64,000 nucleotides of DNA from Chloranthus sessilifolius (Eukaryota > Streptophyta > Magnoliopsida > Chloranthales > Chloranthaceae). This document shows positions 49,730-60,739 of the stretch, piece by piece; the stretch's first letter is position 1; each line of letters opens with the position of its first letter. The translations under genes and the position numbers were made by a program. A model generated the notes under the pieces. That model worked only from the letters and a program-made list of their open reading frames with translations. It did no database searches and was not told where the DNA came from. The stretch is taken from the NCBI GenBank assembly GCA_021018995.1, contig CM037586.1:6050328-6114327 (forward strand), in the 5' to 3' direction.

Positions 49730-50010
49730 CTGCGAACAATGAACCCGAATCCAAACTACAAGAACCAGGTAACATTGGTTCTACATACTCATTCCATTTT
49801 ACAAAAATAGTCGACGGGTTGCATAGCTACACCATATCATCATCCAGATAATCCTCTCAGAAAACAACTAATAGTCCTCAAGTATCATGTGTACAATCTC
49901 TGACAAAAAACATTATTGTAAAATAAATCTGTAATTATGAGTGAAGTTCTTTGTAAGTGGCACGCTACGATGGAGCCTGAAAAGTAGGCCAGAGTTGGTT
50001 AGGATGATTC
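49730..50010 (+). repeat. Dispersed repeat X, copy 1 (uninterrupted)
   Basis: Aligns with copy 2 (50615-50716, 50888-50943, 62572-62660) through gtaacattggttctacatactcatt, gggttgcatagctacacc, gataatcctctcagaaaac, and ctctgacaaaaaacattattg...ctttgtaagtggcacgctac. It therefore supplies empty sites for both insertions in copy 2. Confidence 0.75.
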
Positions 50011-50120
50011 TCTCCAAGCGGTGAGAAACAACGATAGATTGTTGCGAATAGTAGGCTAGAAATCCAACATTAACGTAAGCGTGTGCAAGCAAAGAAGGTC
50101 CAGAAGCTACGTATAACTTA

Positions 50121-50640
50121 TTGGAAGGTAGGTACATTAACTGGGGGAGCGAGGAGTTGATAGACGCTATAAGGAGAAGGAAGATAAATATAGCTTACTT
50201 GCAACAAAAAAGTGGAAAGGTGAGAAAGCTAAGGACTTGGGACATGGGGTCAAGATTTTCTAACCAGAGAAGAGTAATTCTTATAATGGGGGTTGGCATT
50301 GTAGTTGAGAAAGATTTAAGGGGTAAGATTGTGGACTTTAAGAGATAAAATGATCGAATTATGATGGTTAAATTATTTTAGACAAGAAAATATTAAATAC
50401 CAATAGTCTCTATACACCCCAAGTTGGGTAATGTGAAACTGTGAAACAGGAATTTTGGCAATCGAAAGGATTAATTAGTACAAGGCATACCTAATAGTGA
50501 CAGCATAGTGATTGGAGGGGACTGCAATGACAATGTGGGAAAGATAGGAAGTGGGTTTGAAAGGAGACATGGAGGATATGGTTTTGATGAAAGGAAAAAA
50601 ACTAATAGTCTAGAGAAGTGTGGCGAACCGCTTCCAAACT
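50121..50640 (+). pseudogene. RTE-type LINE endonuclease relic
   Basis: LIDAIRRRKINIAYLQ, MGVGIVVEKDLRGKIVDFKR, DRIMMVKLF, QGIPNSDSIVIGGDCNDNVGK and FERRHGGYGFDER appear in order with stops and shifts. This is the exonuclease-endonuclease-phosphatase domain of the plant RTE-type LINEs that are often annotated as 'craniofacial development protein 2-like'. Nonfunctional. Confidence 0.7.
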
Positions 50641-50716
50641 GAGTGAATCATGTAACATTCGTTCTAAGTACTCATTTCGCTCAGCAAAAATAGTCATTGG
50701 GTTGCATAGCTACACC

Positions 50717-50879
50717 CATGGGTTAAAATATCGGGTTACCGATACGTATCGTCCGAGCTCCAAAACGATACGTATCGGTACCGGTCTGTATTGGACGATA
50801 CATTCAATGTATCGTTTGAGTCCAATACCGATACGTATCGTCCGATACGTATCGGTATCGGACGATATTTTAACCCATG
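50717..50879. mobile_element. hAT-like foldback MITE with CGATACGTATCG words, TSD GCTACACC
   Basis: Perfect terminal inverted repeats CATGGGTTAAAATATCG / CGATATTTTAACCCATG. Exact 8-bp TSD GCTACACC at 50709-50716 and 50880-50887; the unoccupied paralogous site gctacacc is at about 49841-49848. Interior has four ccgatacgtatcg-type palindromes and a cgatacattcaatgtatcg pair. 163 bp. Confidence 0.95.
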
Positions 50880-51360
50880 GCTACACCACAATGTCACCAA
50901 GATAATCTTACCAGAAAACTATAGTCCCAAATTAGCTTGTGTTCAATGTTGTCAAACCGCACATGCGATGGCACGGCTCGCATATGCGATTGCACGATGG
51001 CATAACTTTTATTTTTTTCAAAAAAACCCCCAAATTCCCAAAAAATTTCCAAAAGTGTATAACATATGTTTTGTGTTAATTTTTTGTGTTCTATTAATTT
51101 TGTAGTGTCTAGAATACGAAATAAAAGTATATAAGATAAGTAGATAACCCATAAGTTAAACGGGAAAATATAAATTTCATTGATGTTAAACAAAATAGTA
51201 CAAAAATGAACATAGAACATACAAAAAAGAAGAAAGAGACTAAAGAAGAAAATTATTATTTAAGTAAAAGGGAAAATATAAATTTCCACAACGTGCTCTT
51301 TTAGAGGGTGGTGGTCTTGCCCCATTACGAGCCGTGGAGAGAGTAGTTCTATCATGTTCT

Positions 51361-52322
51361 TGTTAGATCCTGTTTGTCACGTTCTACTCCAAAATCCGTG
51401 TAGATCTCCCTTACGACTTGTGTGTACCAAGATGAATGAGTTCTACCTTGGTCAATCAAGATTATCAATCACACATCCTAATGTATTTAAAAAATTTAAC
51501 CTGAAGTTATGTCCATAGCGCATTGTGGTGGTCTCCACAACGTGTTGTTGCTGCGGAATTCTTTCGTGTTCACAGCATGTTGTGATGTTGCTCACAGCGT
51601 GCTGTGATGTTTCACAACGCGTTATTGAGGATATCACAGTGTGCTGTGAGTTCCTCGAGACAGAACTTTACTTTTGAAGAAAATGGACTTTTTAGACCAT
51701 TTTGGTTTTTTGGTCTTTTGGAGGTTTTAGGGTTTTGTAACTTTTGTTAAAAACGTTTTTTTGGAGATTGTAGAGGAGGTTAAGCAAGCTAAGAGAGCTT
51801 CTTCCTCCTAGTGAGAAAACCCTATCTTCTTCTTCTACCTTTTGAATCTTTTGTTTTTGCATAAACTGATTTGTTCAAAAAGGTTCGTTTCTTCATCAAC
51901 ATTTTATTCCTATTAGCTCAAGTGAGTTGAGTGTTTTGCTCAAGTGAGTTGAGTGTATTGAGCCCTCGAGATTAGGGTGTGATTTATAGCCTTGTGGATA
52001 TCAAGGTGGATCGTTGTGCGTTCATCAATGATAGAGGAGGGCATCCAAATCGGAAAGTTATGGAGGCGATTCGCGATAGGGAGTTGGGTTGCACAGGGGT
52101 TTGATAAGGCATGTGCATTTGACGGTATATCATTCGAAACTCTTTGTAATCATTTATTTCATAGTGGATTTGGTTTGTAGACTTCGGTCCCGTGGTTTTT
52201 CCCAGTGATTGAGTTTCCACATATATCTCGTATTGTGGTGATTGTTGGCGTTCTTGTGTAATCACTAGATTAATTAGAATTGATCAAATACCCGATAAAT
52301 TCCGTAGATAAACGGAATTTCA
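51361..52322 (+). repeat. 5' LTR of Sirevirus-like element, 962 bp
   Basis: TGTTAGATCC...GGAATTTCA, immediately followed by attggtatcaaagcaagg. Lacks a ~38-bp block (atgaccatgttgtttataac...) present in the 3' LTR, but holds longer palindrome words (51515-51655). Confidence 0.92.
51515..51655. repeat. CACAGCGTGCTGTG-type palindromes in 5' LTR
   Basis: Six words: catagcgcattgtgg, cacaacgtgttgttg, cacagcatgttgtga, cacagcgtgctgtga, cacaacgcgttattg, cacagtgtgctgtga, spaced about 20-30 bp. Confidence 0.9.
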
Positions 52323-52340
52323 ATTGGTATCAAAGCAAGG
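52323..52340 (+). other. Primer binding site of Sirevirus-like element
   Basis: attggtatcaaagcaagg follows the 5' LTR; a one-base variant of the usual initiator Met tRNA complement tggtatcagagc. Confidence 0.85.
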
Positions 52341-52375
52341 TTCGCTCGTTTTGATTCATTTTGAATTGAGCGTCT

Positions 52376-53440
52376 ATGGCGTATTCGGAAAGTTCTGATT
52401 TACCTAGAGAGGGCATTTCCACAACACGACCTCCGTTGTTTGATGGTCATAATTATCCATATTGGAAGGCTAGGATGAGGGCCTTTCTCAGATTTATGGA
52501 TATCATGGTTTGGTCTACGGTTGAGACTGGTTGGTCACCACCTCAAGAAATGGTCCATTTAAATGGGATTGAGAAAAATCACTATTAAACCCGCTAATCG
52601 TTACAGTAATGAAGAAAAACAGGCTGCAAATGATAACTCTAGAGCTTTGTATGTCATTTTTGGAGTTGTAACGGCTTCTGAGTTTAAAAGGATTTGTAAT
52701 TGTGAGGTGGCTAGAGAAGCCTGGTTGATCTTAGAGACCACTTTTGAGGAGACTCCACAAGTAAACATTAACAAATTGCAAATGTTAACAACGCAATTTG
52801 AAAATCTTCGGATGGATGATGATGAGAAGTTTACGGACTTCTATACAAAAGTTGAATGATATTGTCAATGGGTCTTTCTACCTTGGTGAGGAGATACCAT
52901 CTTATAAAATTGTCAAGAAGGTTCTAAGATCCTTGCCTGAAAGGTTTAGACCAAAAGTGACAGCTATCTCTGAAAGTAAGAACATTGACAAGATCAACAT
53001 AGATGAACTTGTGGGATCTCTTCAAACTTATGAATCGGAGAATCAAGTCAGCCAAAAGCAAAAAAATGTTGCTTTCCGATCCTCTAAGAAAAAGATTGAA
53101 GAAAAGGATTGTGAAAGTGGTGATGATGAGGACCTTGCCTTGTTTGCTAAAAAATTTAAGAATTTTTTCAAAAATAAACAGAGTGGTGGCAAGTCCTACG
53201 AGAAACTAAAGATTCCCGTCAAAAATTCTCATAAAGAGCCATCTGAGGAAACGCAATGCTTCAAATGCCGTGGCTATGGGCATTTTGCTTATGATTGTCC
53301 CAACAAGAAGAAAAATGTTGGGAAATCTAAAGTCATGGCCACGGTAAAAGACGATGACACTAGTGATGGGAGTTTCTCTAATGAGTCAAATGTAATCTCA
53401 ACCTGGGTTTCGGGCTTTTGTAGCCTCCATTCATGAGGAG
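52376..53440 (+). pseudogene. Sirevirus-like gag with zinc knuckle, frameshifted
   Basis: ATG at 52376 opens MAYSESSDLP and PPLFDGHNYPYWKARMRAFL, the conserved copia gag start. A shift near 52570 and another near 52855 are needed to continue through RALYVIFGVV, VLRSLPERFRPKVTAI and a lysine-rich stretch to the CX2CX4HX4C knuckle CFKCRGYGHFAYDC at about 53259-53300. Gag would have packaged element RNA; this copy cannot make full-length protein. Confidence 0.85.
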
Positions 53441-53493
53441 ACTCACTTTTTCCTCCTACTAGTCCTATTGTTTCGGATGAAGAGGAGGATGAT

Positions 53494-55740
53494 GTGGACA
53501 TATTTGAGGTCTACGATGAAGTTTATCTTGTAAGCATTCAATTGAATAAAGAGAAGATGAAGTTGATCAATAATGTGTCTTCTCTCACATCCTCATGTGT
53601 ACTTAAAAATATTGAGTGCAATTTGTTGTTTGAAAATGTTGGAACCTTGGAAAATGATGTAAAAAATTTGAGAGATAAAGTTAAATTTTTGGAATTTGTA
53701 GGAGCTAAGCTGAGTATTTCTCCAAATACAACAGTATCTGCATCGAAAATGAAAGGCTCAAAAATGAGCTTTCATATGAAAAGGTCACCCTAGAAAAATT
53801 ACAAAATGCTAGGGTTGACACTCAAAAAGATTGGGATGTCTGTAAAAGTTGGAACGATAAAACCGGTTTGGGATTTAAGGAGGTTAATAACTCTGCCTTT
53901 GGGAACAAAGGAAAATTGAAATTTATTTCCAAACTCTCAGGAAATAAAAAAGGTGAGTCTTCATCCATCTTGCCTCCTCTCTTGCCTACCCCCCCTCACG
54001 CTAAAATGGCTAGTGGCAAAAAGGGTCTAATTTGTTTCTACTGCGGTAGAAAAGGACACTTAAATCTCTCGTGTCCTGTAAGAAAAATGGACATTTTTCG
54101 CCAAAAGTATGACATGATAGTTTTCAATCGATTGAGGGCTCTTGAAAATTTGGAGTGGAAATGGGCGAAGAAAAATCCTGAAAATGTTCTAGTTGCACAC
54201 ACTACACTGCATGCTTTTGAGCCATCTAAGTGGTTTCTTGACAGTGGGTGCTCAAAGCATATGACTGGAAACAAGTCATATTTTTCATCTCTTGAAAAAT
54301 GTGACTCTGGTTCTGTGACTTTTGGAAATGAGGACAATTCCAAAATTGTTGAGAAAGGAGTGTCGATGCTCCTGGATGTCCTAAGCTCTCGAAAGTTTTG
54401 TATGTTGATGGTTTGAAGGCTAATCTGATTAGCATCAATCAACTGTGTGACGAAGGGATGAATATCACTTTTACTAAGTCTGGGTGTTCTGTTGTAGATA
54501 AATCTGGAAATGTTTTTCTGAGTGGAATCAGATCTTCTGATAATTGTTACACATTTCATGTACAATCTAATCCCACTTGCGTGTTGGCTTCTAGTGATGA
54601 ACATGAACTGTGGCATTGACGTCTTGGTCACATGAATACAAAGGACCTTGTGAAAATTGCAAATGACGAAATTGTCAAAGGCCTCTACCTAAACTAAGAA
54701 AATGTTCGGACTCGGTTTGTGGTGCTTGTTAATTGGGCAAGCAAACTCGAGCTCCTCATAAGAAACTCTCTGGTACTGCTACCTCTCGGGTCCTCGATCT
54801 TATTCATTTTGATCTTGTTGGACCAATGAAAGTTAGTAGTATTTGAGGAAATAAATATATCTTAGTTATGGTGGATGATTTCTCTCGATATTCTTGGATT
54901 GTTTTTTTGAGAGAGAAATCGAGTGTCTTTGATGAATTTGGCGTCATTGTTAGACGGTGTCAGGTGAAGAAGGGCTTTAATGTCAAACGTATTAGGAGTG
55001 ATAAAGGTTATAAGTTTAGTAATTCCAAGTTTGATGAGTTTTGCAATTCCTTGGGAGTCATGCAAGAGTTTTCCTCACCTCACACTCCTTAGTAAAATGG
55101 AGTGGTTGAAAGAAAAAATTGTGTTTCGAGAGATGGCACGTGTCATGTTAATGTCAAAGATTTGGCTCAACATTTTTGGGCTAAAGTTGTCTCTACGGTG
55201 TGCCACATATCTAACAGAGTATTTGTGCGTCCCAGTACTACCCAAATACCCTATGAGATTTAAAATGTCAAGAAGCCGAAAGTGAGTCATTTTAGGACTT
55301 TTGGGAGTCAATGCTATATTTTGAATGATCGAGATAACTTGGGAAATTTTGATCCCAAAAGTGACCTCGGAATCTTCCTTGGGTATGCTCAAAATAGTCG
55401 AGCTTTTCGAGTTTTTAACTTGAGAACTCAGTCCTTGATGGAGTCTTACAATGTGGTCATTGATGACCTTGGTGGTTGTTATCGTGTTGTCAATGATGGT
55501 GATGACAACTTGGTTCCTCATGTTGCCTCTGATGTTGGTTCTCTGCCCTCTAGTTCTCTTGATGAGGGTCAACCAACTAATGAGAATAATGACTCTTCTA
55601 CTCCCGTTGTTGAGGAACCAACTAGCGTCAGAAAGAAGCATCCTTCATATGCTAGGGACATGAAAAGTCACTCTTCGAGTGATATCTTGGGTGATCCAAG
55701 TGCCAGTTTACAAACCCGGCAGCTTAAAGCATGTAGCTAA
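53494..55740 (+). pseudogene. Sirevirus-like second zinc knuckle, protease and integrase, broken
   Basis: A coiled-coil-like stretch (53494-53793) is followed by a second knuckle CFYCGRKGHLNLSC (about 54033-54075), protease WFLDSGCSKHMTG (54231-54270), GAG-pre-integrase with a stop inside the LWH-RLGHMN motif (54617), integrase VDDFSRYSW and IRSDKGYKF, a stop just after the SSPHTP motif at 55090, then the integrase C-terminal domain from 55282 (FGSQCYILNDRDNLG, SLMESYNVVIDD). At least four breaks. Confidence 0.85.
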
Positions 55741-55759
55741 CGTCATTTGCAATGTGTGT

Positions 55760-57283
55760 TACACATCATCATTTGATCCAAAAAATGTGACAGAAGCTCT
55801 CCTTGATGAAAAGTGGATTCTTGCCATGCAAGATAAGCTACTTCAATTCTCTATAAATGATGTTTGGGATCTTGTTCCTCATCCGTCTAGTGTCTGTGTC
55901 ATTGAAACTAAGTGGATTTTCAAGAATAAGACGGATGAGAAAAGAAATGTCATTAAGAATAAGGTGCGGTTAGTTGCCCAAGGGTATACTCAAGTTGAGG
56001 GGATCGATTTTCATGAGACTTTTGCCCCTATTGCTAGATTGGAATCCATTAGAACCATGTTTTCTATTGCTTGTAACCTCAGTTTTAAATTGTTTCAAAT
56101 GGATGTCAAGGGTGCTTTCTTAAATGGTTTGTTGAAAGAGCAAGTGTTTGTCGAACAACCGAAAGGTTTCGAAGACCCTCACTACCCTCTTCATGTGTAT
56201 AAATTGAAGAAGGCTCTTTATGGTCTAAAGCAAGCCCCTCATGCTTGGTATGAACGTTTGACAAAGTTCCTAGTGTCAAACGGTTTAGATAGGAGAGGAG
56301 TCGATAAAACTCTTCATTTTAAGGAAGGATGGTGCATTAACTGTAGCACAAATCTATGTGGATGATATTGTTTTTGGATCCACACATGAGCCCAAAACTG
56401 AATGGTTTTCTAATCTAATGAAATATGAATTCGAAATGAGTCTTCTTGGTGAGCTCACATGTTTTCTTGGGCTGCAAATTAAGCAATGCACTACTAGCAT
56501 TTTCAAGTATGCACGTGAGCTTGTTAAGAAATTTGGGCTTGAGCACACTAAGCATGCTCGGACTCCCATGAGCACTATATCTAAACTTTCAAAAGATGTC
56601 ACTAGAGTGGAGGTAAATGACACTCTGTATCGTAGTATGATAGTAAGTCTTCTCTATCTAACTGTCACTCGTCCTGATATTGCTTTTAGCGTCGATTTGT
56701 GTGCTCATTATCAGGTATCACCTCGTGAATCTCATTAAAATGTGTTCAGCGCGTCATCCGTTATGTGAATGGATCTTCTGAGTTTGGTCTTTGGTACCTT
56801 TTGATACCTCGTCCTCTATTGCTTGTTTTTCCGATGCCGATTGGGCTGGAAATGCTGATGATAGGAAAAGTACTAGTGGAGGTTGTTTTTATATTGGAAA
56901 CTGTCTCGTTTCTTGATTCAGCAAGAAACAATCCTCCATCTCCCTATCCACTGCTGAGGCCGAGTACATTGCAGCTGAGAGTTGTACTCAAATCTTGTGG
57001 ATGAAACAAATGCTTTAGGATTATGGAATTGATTAAGATGTGATCACTCTTCACTGTGATAACACTAGCGCAATTTGAATTTCTGAGAATCATGCTCAAC
57101 ACTCTCGCACTAAGCACATAGACATTCGGTTTCATTTCATTCGTGAGCTAGTTGAAGACAAAGTGATCACTTTGACTCATATCAACACTGAACATCAGCT
57201 AGCTGATATTCTTACAAAACCTCTAGGCGTTGCCCGATTCGAGTATCTTCACAAGTCTATTGGTATGTGCATTATTGAGTAGT
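55760..57283 (+). pseudogene. Sirevirus-like reverse transcriptase and RNase H, broken
   Basis: KWIFKNKTDEKRNVIKNKVR, FAPIARLESIRTM, QMDVKGAFLNG, KKALYGLKQAPHAWYERL, then after a shift YVDDIVFGS (active-site YVDD at about 56356) and FLGLQIKQ. RNase H: DADWAGNADD in a different frame (about 56830), CDNTSAI with a stop, HSRTKHIDIRFHFIRE, HQLADILTKPL, ending ...SIGMCIIE at 57283. This would have copied element RNA and removed the template strand. Confidence 0.85.
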
Positions 57284-58312
57284 GTCTTTGTTTTTTTTTT
57301 GTGTTTTGGTAGATCTTTCTCTTGTGTTTATTTCCATGTTTTTATAAATTTTGTTATGTTGCTCTTACAAGTGTGTTTTTTTTTATGCTTGAACTTTATG
57401 GGTGATATAGTTGATTGGCTTGATGCATTTCCGCCTCATCTATCATGAATTGCGTATATTCTCCCACTGTCTTCTGGTGACTATTCACGTGCTTGATTAC
57501 CTTATTATTCATGCTGTTCGGCTTTATTCTCCAATTATCTCCTAAAAAGTTGGCTTTCCTCCTAAAATTGTATGTTGTTCATTTTTTTAGGTGTCTTAAG
57601 AGTGACTACTTAATCATATAGCATCTCATGTGGTTATGTGAAGCTCTCCTTACTACGTCATGGTCATAATACGCACCTAATTAGTGTAAATTGGTGTATC
57701 ATTCCGTAGGTGAAGTGAGATAGCTTCCATTGGTTTGAACAACTTAAAAATTATGGAGAGTGTGTCTTCTGTGTCATAAAATATGTCCTTAGTGTGTATT
57801 CTTCATATCTGCTTAAAAATTTGATAGTTTCGGGAAAAAGAAAGTCATGTGGAATAGACAAAAAGAGGGGTAAAGTCTTTGAGTGTTTGGTCATCACATT
57901 GTGAGAGCTACCCACTGCAAGCCGCTTGAACGGCCTTACCGAGCGTCTTACCCACGTACGCACTGCGCCTACAAGCGTGTTCAATCCGTAGGAGAGGCAA
58001 TGACAGCATGTATGACTTGATTGAAATGTGTCCTTAAACCACCTCTGAGCAATGCTCTGGATCGAGATGTCACTCCTTAGTGTCTATGTATACTGTTGAA
58101 CTTGCAATGTTAAGAGGAGAGTCCATTTTTTGTGAAATCTTTGTTGCCGAAATCCCGATTAACTCATCCGGCCAATCGCTAAAATAGCCCTGTTCTAAAG
58201 GTTGAGTTGGATGTACTTTGCTCATGATGGGCGTTTCGCTTTTTCAATAGATATCACCACTGATTTTCTATCACTCTGTCTTGGAGAGCTCTTCTGTTTT
58301 TCTTACAAAAAT

Positions 58313-58314
<2 letters not shown>

Positions 58315-58392
<78 letters not shown>
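58315..58392. repeat. (AT)n followed by poly(T)
   Basis: About 52 bp of AT followed by 26 T. Confidence 0.95.
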
Positions 58393-58950
58393 CACAACGT
58401 GTTGTTGGTCCCAACAGCGTGTTGTAGCTAGGAAGGGGTTGGTTCTACCTTGTTCTGGCATGCCTCATTTGCCTCTGTTGGCAGCACGCTATTATTTATT
58501 CAACAGTGCGTTGTGTGCACCGACAGCGTACCGTTATCCCCTCCACAACACACTGGTGCTGGAGGCCTGCGTGTTTGTACAAATTTTTTATCTCCCTGGT
58601 TGTGAGGGTGATAGCGCGTCGGGTACTTTCAACAGTGCGCCACTCTTTCTGATCAGCGCGATGTGTGGTTTTTTGTAATTTTTTGGCCTTCTTGTTTGTG
58701 AGGCAACAGCATGTCGTGAAAGTGAACCAGCACGTTGTCGTTATTTTGGGTAACTGCTATTCTGTTTCGCTTCCCAAGGTGGCATACTGTTGTCAGCCTG
58801 ACAACGCGCTATGGTCTCTCTGACAGCGCATTGCTATCTTTTTTTCCTAAATTCAAAGGGTTTTAGAAAGGTCTTTTCGCAGGAGTAGTTGTTGCCCTTT
58901 TATGATAGCATGTTGTGGGGTCTCTCACAGCGCGCTGTGGTAACTGTTTT
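58393..58950. repeat. About 14 CACAGCGCGCTGTG-type palindromes in the 3' region
   Basis: Words such as cacaacgtgttgttg, caacagcgtgttgta, caacagtgcgttgtg, acaacgcgctatgg, gacagcgcattgct and the perfect cacagcgcgctgtg (58927-58940), spaced 25-60 bp; same word family as in the LTRs. Confidence 0.85.
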
Positions 58951-59086
58951 CTCTTAAACTTAGGGCAACGGCCTTTTTTTTTTTTCTTTTTTTCTCTTTT
59001 TTCTTCTTCCTTCTTCCTCATTCCATTCTCCTCCCTCCTCTCGTTCTAACTTCTCTCTTTCGCTGGTTCCCAAAAAGAAGACCAAG

Positions 59087-60133
59087 ATGGCCCCATCTTC
59101 GGCCGACCTGACTGCTCCTCACATGTTTATTTCGGAGACAGCTAAGCAAAACTTCCGTTTTCTTCAATCTCGGCCGTTTGCGATGGAGCGGCACTTTAAT
59201 CTTGAGTACCTGTCGGAATACTCTTTCCACGGTAAAATCTTCTCACGCGGTTGGGTACCTATATTTTCTTTACATGGTTCGGCCTTTTCGGATTTAGTTC
59301 GATTCTTCTATGCTAACTACGAGTCGTCGTTGAGTGTGTCTTCTCTTGAAGAGAAGAAGCTTGTGCCGTATATCAATGACATACAAATCTCTCTCACCCT
59401 TGCAATGATCTATGCGATTCTAGGGATTCCTCTTAATCCTGATGGTGTTCTTTATCCACGCGACTCGAGTTCCCCCTCCGATGATTTGAACCCACAATCT
59501 GCCATTCCTGCCAAGTCCCTCAAACTTCGCTTTTACATCTTGCATATTTTGATTTTCGGCACCCTCTGGCCAAAGGTTGGAAACCTTAATGAGGTTGGGC
59601 TTCCTGAAATGTTCATTATGTGGTTGATCGACACGGATCAACCCGTGTGTCTTTCCACCGCCATTTGGCAGATCATTCGTGTGAGGTATATTAAACCTAG
59701 GGACCATGCGTCAATTCCATTTCCCATTATTTTGTCGAAAATTATTGCTTCCTTCTTCGATGTCCCTGCCTATTCGGTCAAAACGTCTCAAGGTACTGAT
59801 TTTCTTCCTTCCTATCTGACTACGCTTGAGAGTATGTGGAAAAGTCATAATGATCCGTCTAAACCTCCCGTGCCCACCCCGGCTGCGTCCTCTTCCACCC
59901 TGGCCCGAGATCGGCCCCTCTTGAACCTTGATGTTCAAAATCTTGTTTTAACCCAATTCGACTCTTTTTCAAGCTGCTTTGACTCTCTTGAGGGTTCTAT
60001 CAATAACCTTCAAGAGGATGTGGCTGTTGTGGATTCTCGCATGATTAGCTTGGCAGACGCTTTTGATCAGTATTGTGCAACTGAAGACTCGAAAGATGCT
60101 CATGGGGCATCGGGCAGTGGAGCGAAAGGGTGA
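59087..60133 (+). CDS. 348-aa accessory ORF of Sirevirus-like element
   Basis: An open frame downstream of pol, where Sireviruses may carry an 'envelope-like' gene. The N-terminal two thirds (LEYLSEYSFHGKIFSRGWVP, LVRFFYANYESS, AMIYAILGIPLNP, FGTLWPKVGNL) resemble, from memory, the domain annotated as 'putative plant transposon protein' in many plant genomes: a fold with an early Trp, an FYAN motif and an LGIP motif. Residues about 255-275 are a Pro/Ser/Thr linker, and 285-335 (NLVLTQFDSFSSCFDSLEGS...) look coiled-coil-like. I see no signal peptide and no clear transmembrane segment, which argues against an envelope role. Remarkably, this frame is intact although gag and pol are broken. Function unknown. 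Confidence 0.65.
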   Translation: MAPSSADLTAPHMFISETAKQNFRFLQSRPFAMERHFNLEYLSEYSFHGKIFSRGWVPIFSLHGSAFSDLVRFFYANYESSLSVSSLEEKKLVPYINDIQISLTLAMIYAILGIPLNPDGVLYPRDSSSPSDDLNPQSAIPAKSLKLRFYILHILIFGTLWPKVGNLNEVGLPEMFIMWLIDTDQPVCLSTAIWQIIRVRYIKPRDHASIPFPIILSKIIASFFDVPAYSVKTSQGTDFLPSYLTTLESMWKSHNDPSKPPVPTPAASSSTLARDRPLLNLDVQNLVLTQFDSFSSCFDSLEGSINNLQEDVAVVDSRMISLADAFDQYCATEDSKDAHGASGSGAKG

Positions 60134-60739
60134 TCAGGGAAGTATTTTTGTTTACTTTTGGCATTCTAAACACTTTTCTAATTTGGATAATTGTTGTTGA
60201 TGTGGGATTTAATGATACGTTGTTTAAAGTGTATAGTAGTAAACTTGGGTTGGTTATTTCTGTTGAATTTTTAATTTAATTCCACTGATGGGTTTGGTGC
60301 TACAATTTTAATTTGGATTATGGATGTGGTATCGTTGTATGGAACTTGTTTTTAACTGTGGATGATTGATTGTTCCTATTCCCATGATTGGTGAGATTCA
60401 GTTGCATGTTTGATAATTCCTTTTTTGTGGACATAGTTAAAATCGTGTGGTGGTTGTTTGTGTCTCCATTTGTCCTTTCTAACCATAAGGGGAAGATATA
60501 TTTATAGCTTGGTTATTGGATGTATTTGCTTGGTTTATCTGTTTTGCAGGTGATGGGTCAAGACTCATCTTAGCTTAGGATAGGCTTAGATTTAAGGAGA
60601 GATCTCGGGTCCTTGTAACTTTATCCTTATTGTTTTCTCATATAGATCAATGTATAGGATTAGTGGGGCCACTTTGATGTAATATGTTTAAATTGCTGTA
60701 AGCATGGTTTTTGTCGTAAAATGTGACAAAGGAGGAGAT
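60134..60739 (+). other. 3' untranslated region and polypurine tract of Sirevirus-like element
   Basis: No frame. Ends aaaggaggagat (60728-60739), the polypurine tract, directly before the 3' LTR. Confidence 0.8.

Larger units (their letters stand above)
57284..59086 (+). other. Noncoding 3' region of Sirevirus-like element
   Basis: Between RNase H and the accessory ORF. Holds an (AT)n tract (58315-58366) followed by a 26-T run, then a palindrome-rich stretch (58393-58950). A long open frame crossing the AT tract (58202-58678) is a product of the repeat and not a gene. Confidence 0.6.

Noticed and set aside
49430..49905. Apparent complete 476-bp LTR bounded by TGTCAGAG and CTCTGACA after a polypurine tract
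   Set aside because: The right 'end' lies in the middle of repeat X, which continues in both copies past ctctgaca; only the LTR start at 49430 is supported.
58202..58678. 158-codon open frame crossing the (AT)n/poly(T) tract
   Set aside because: Its length comes from the simple repeat and palindrome region; it encodes a Tyr-Ile run and no domain.
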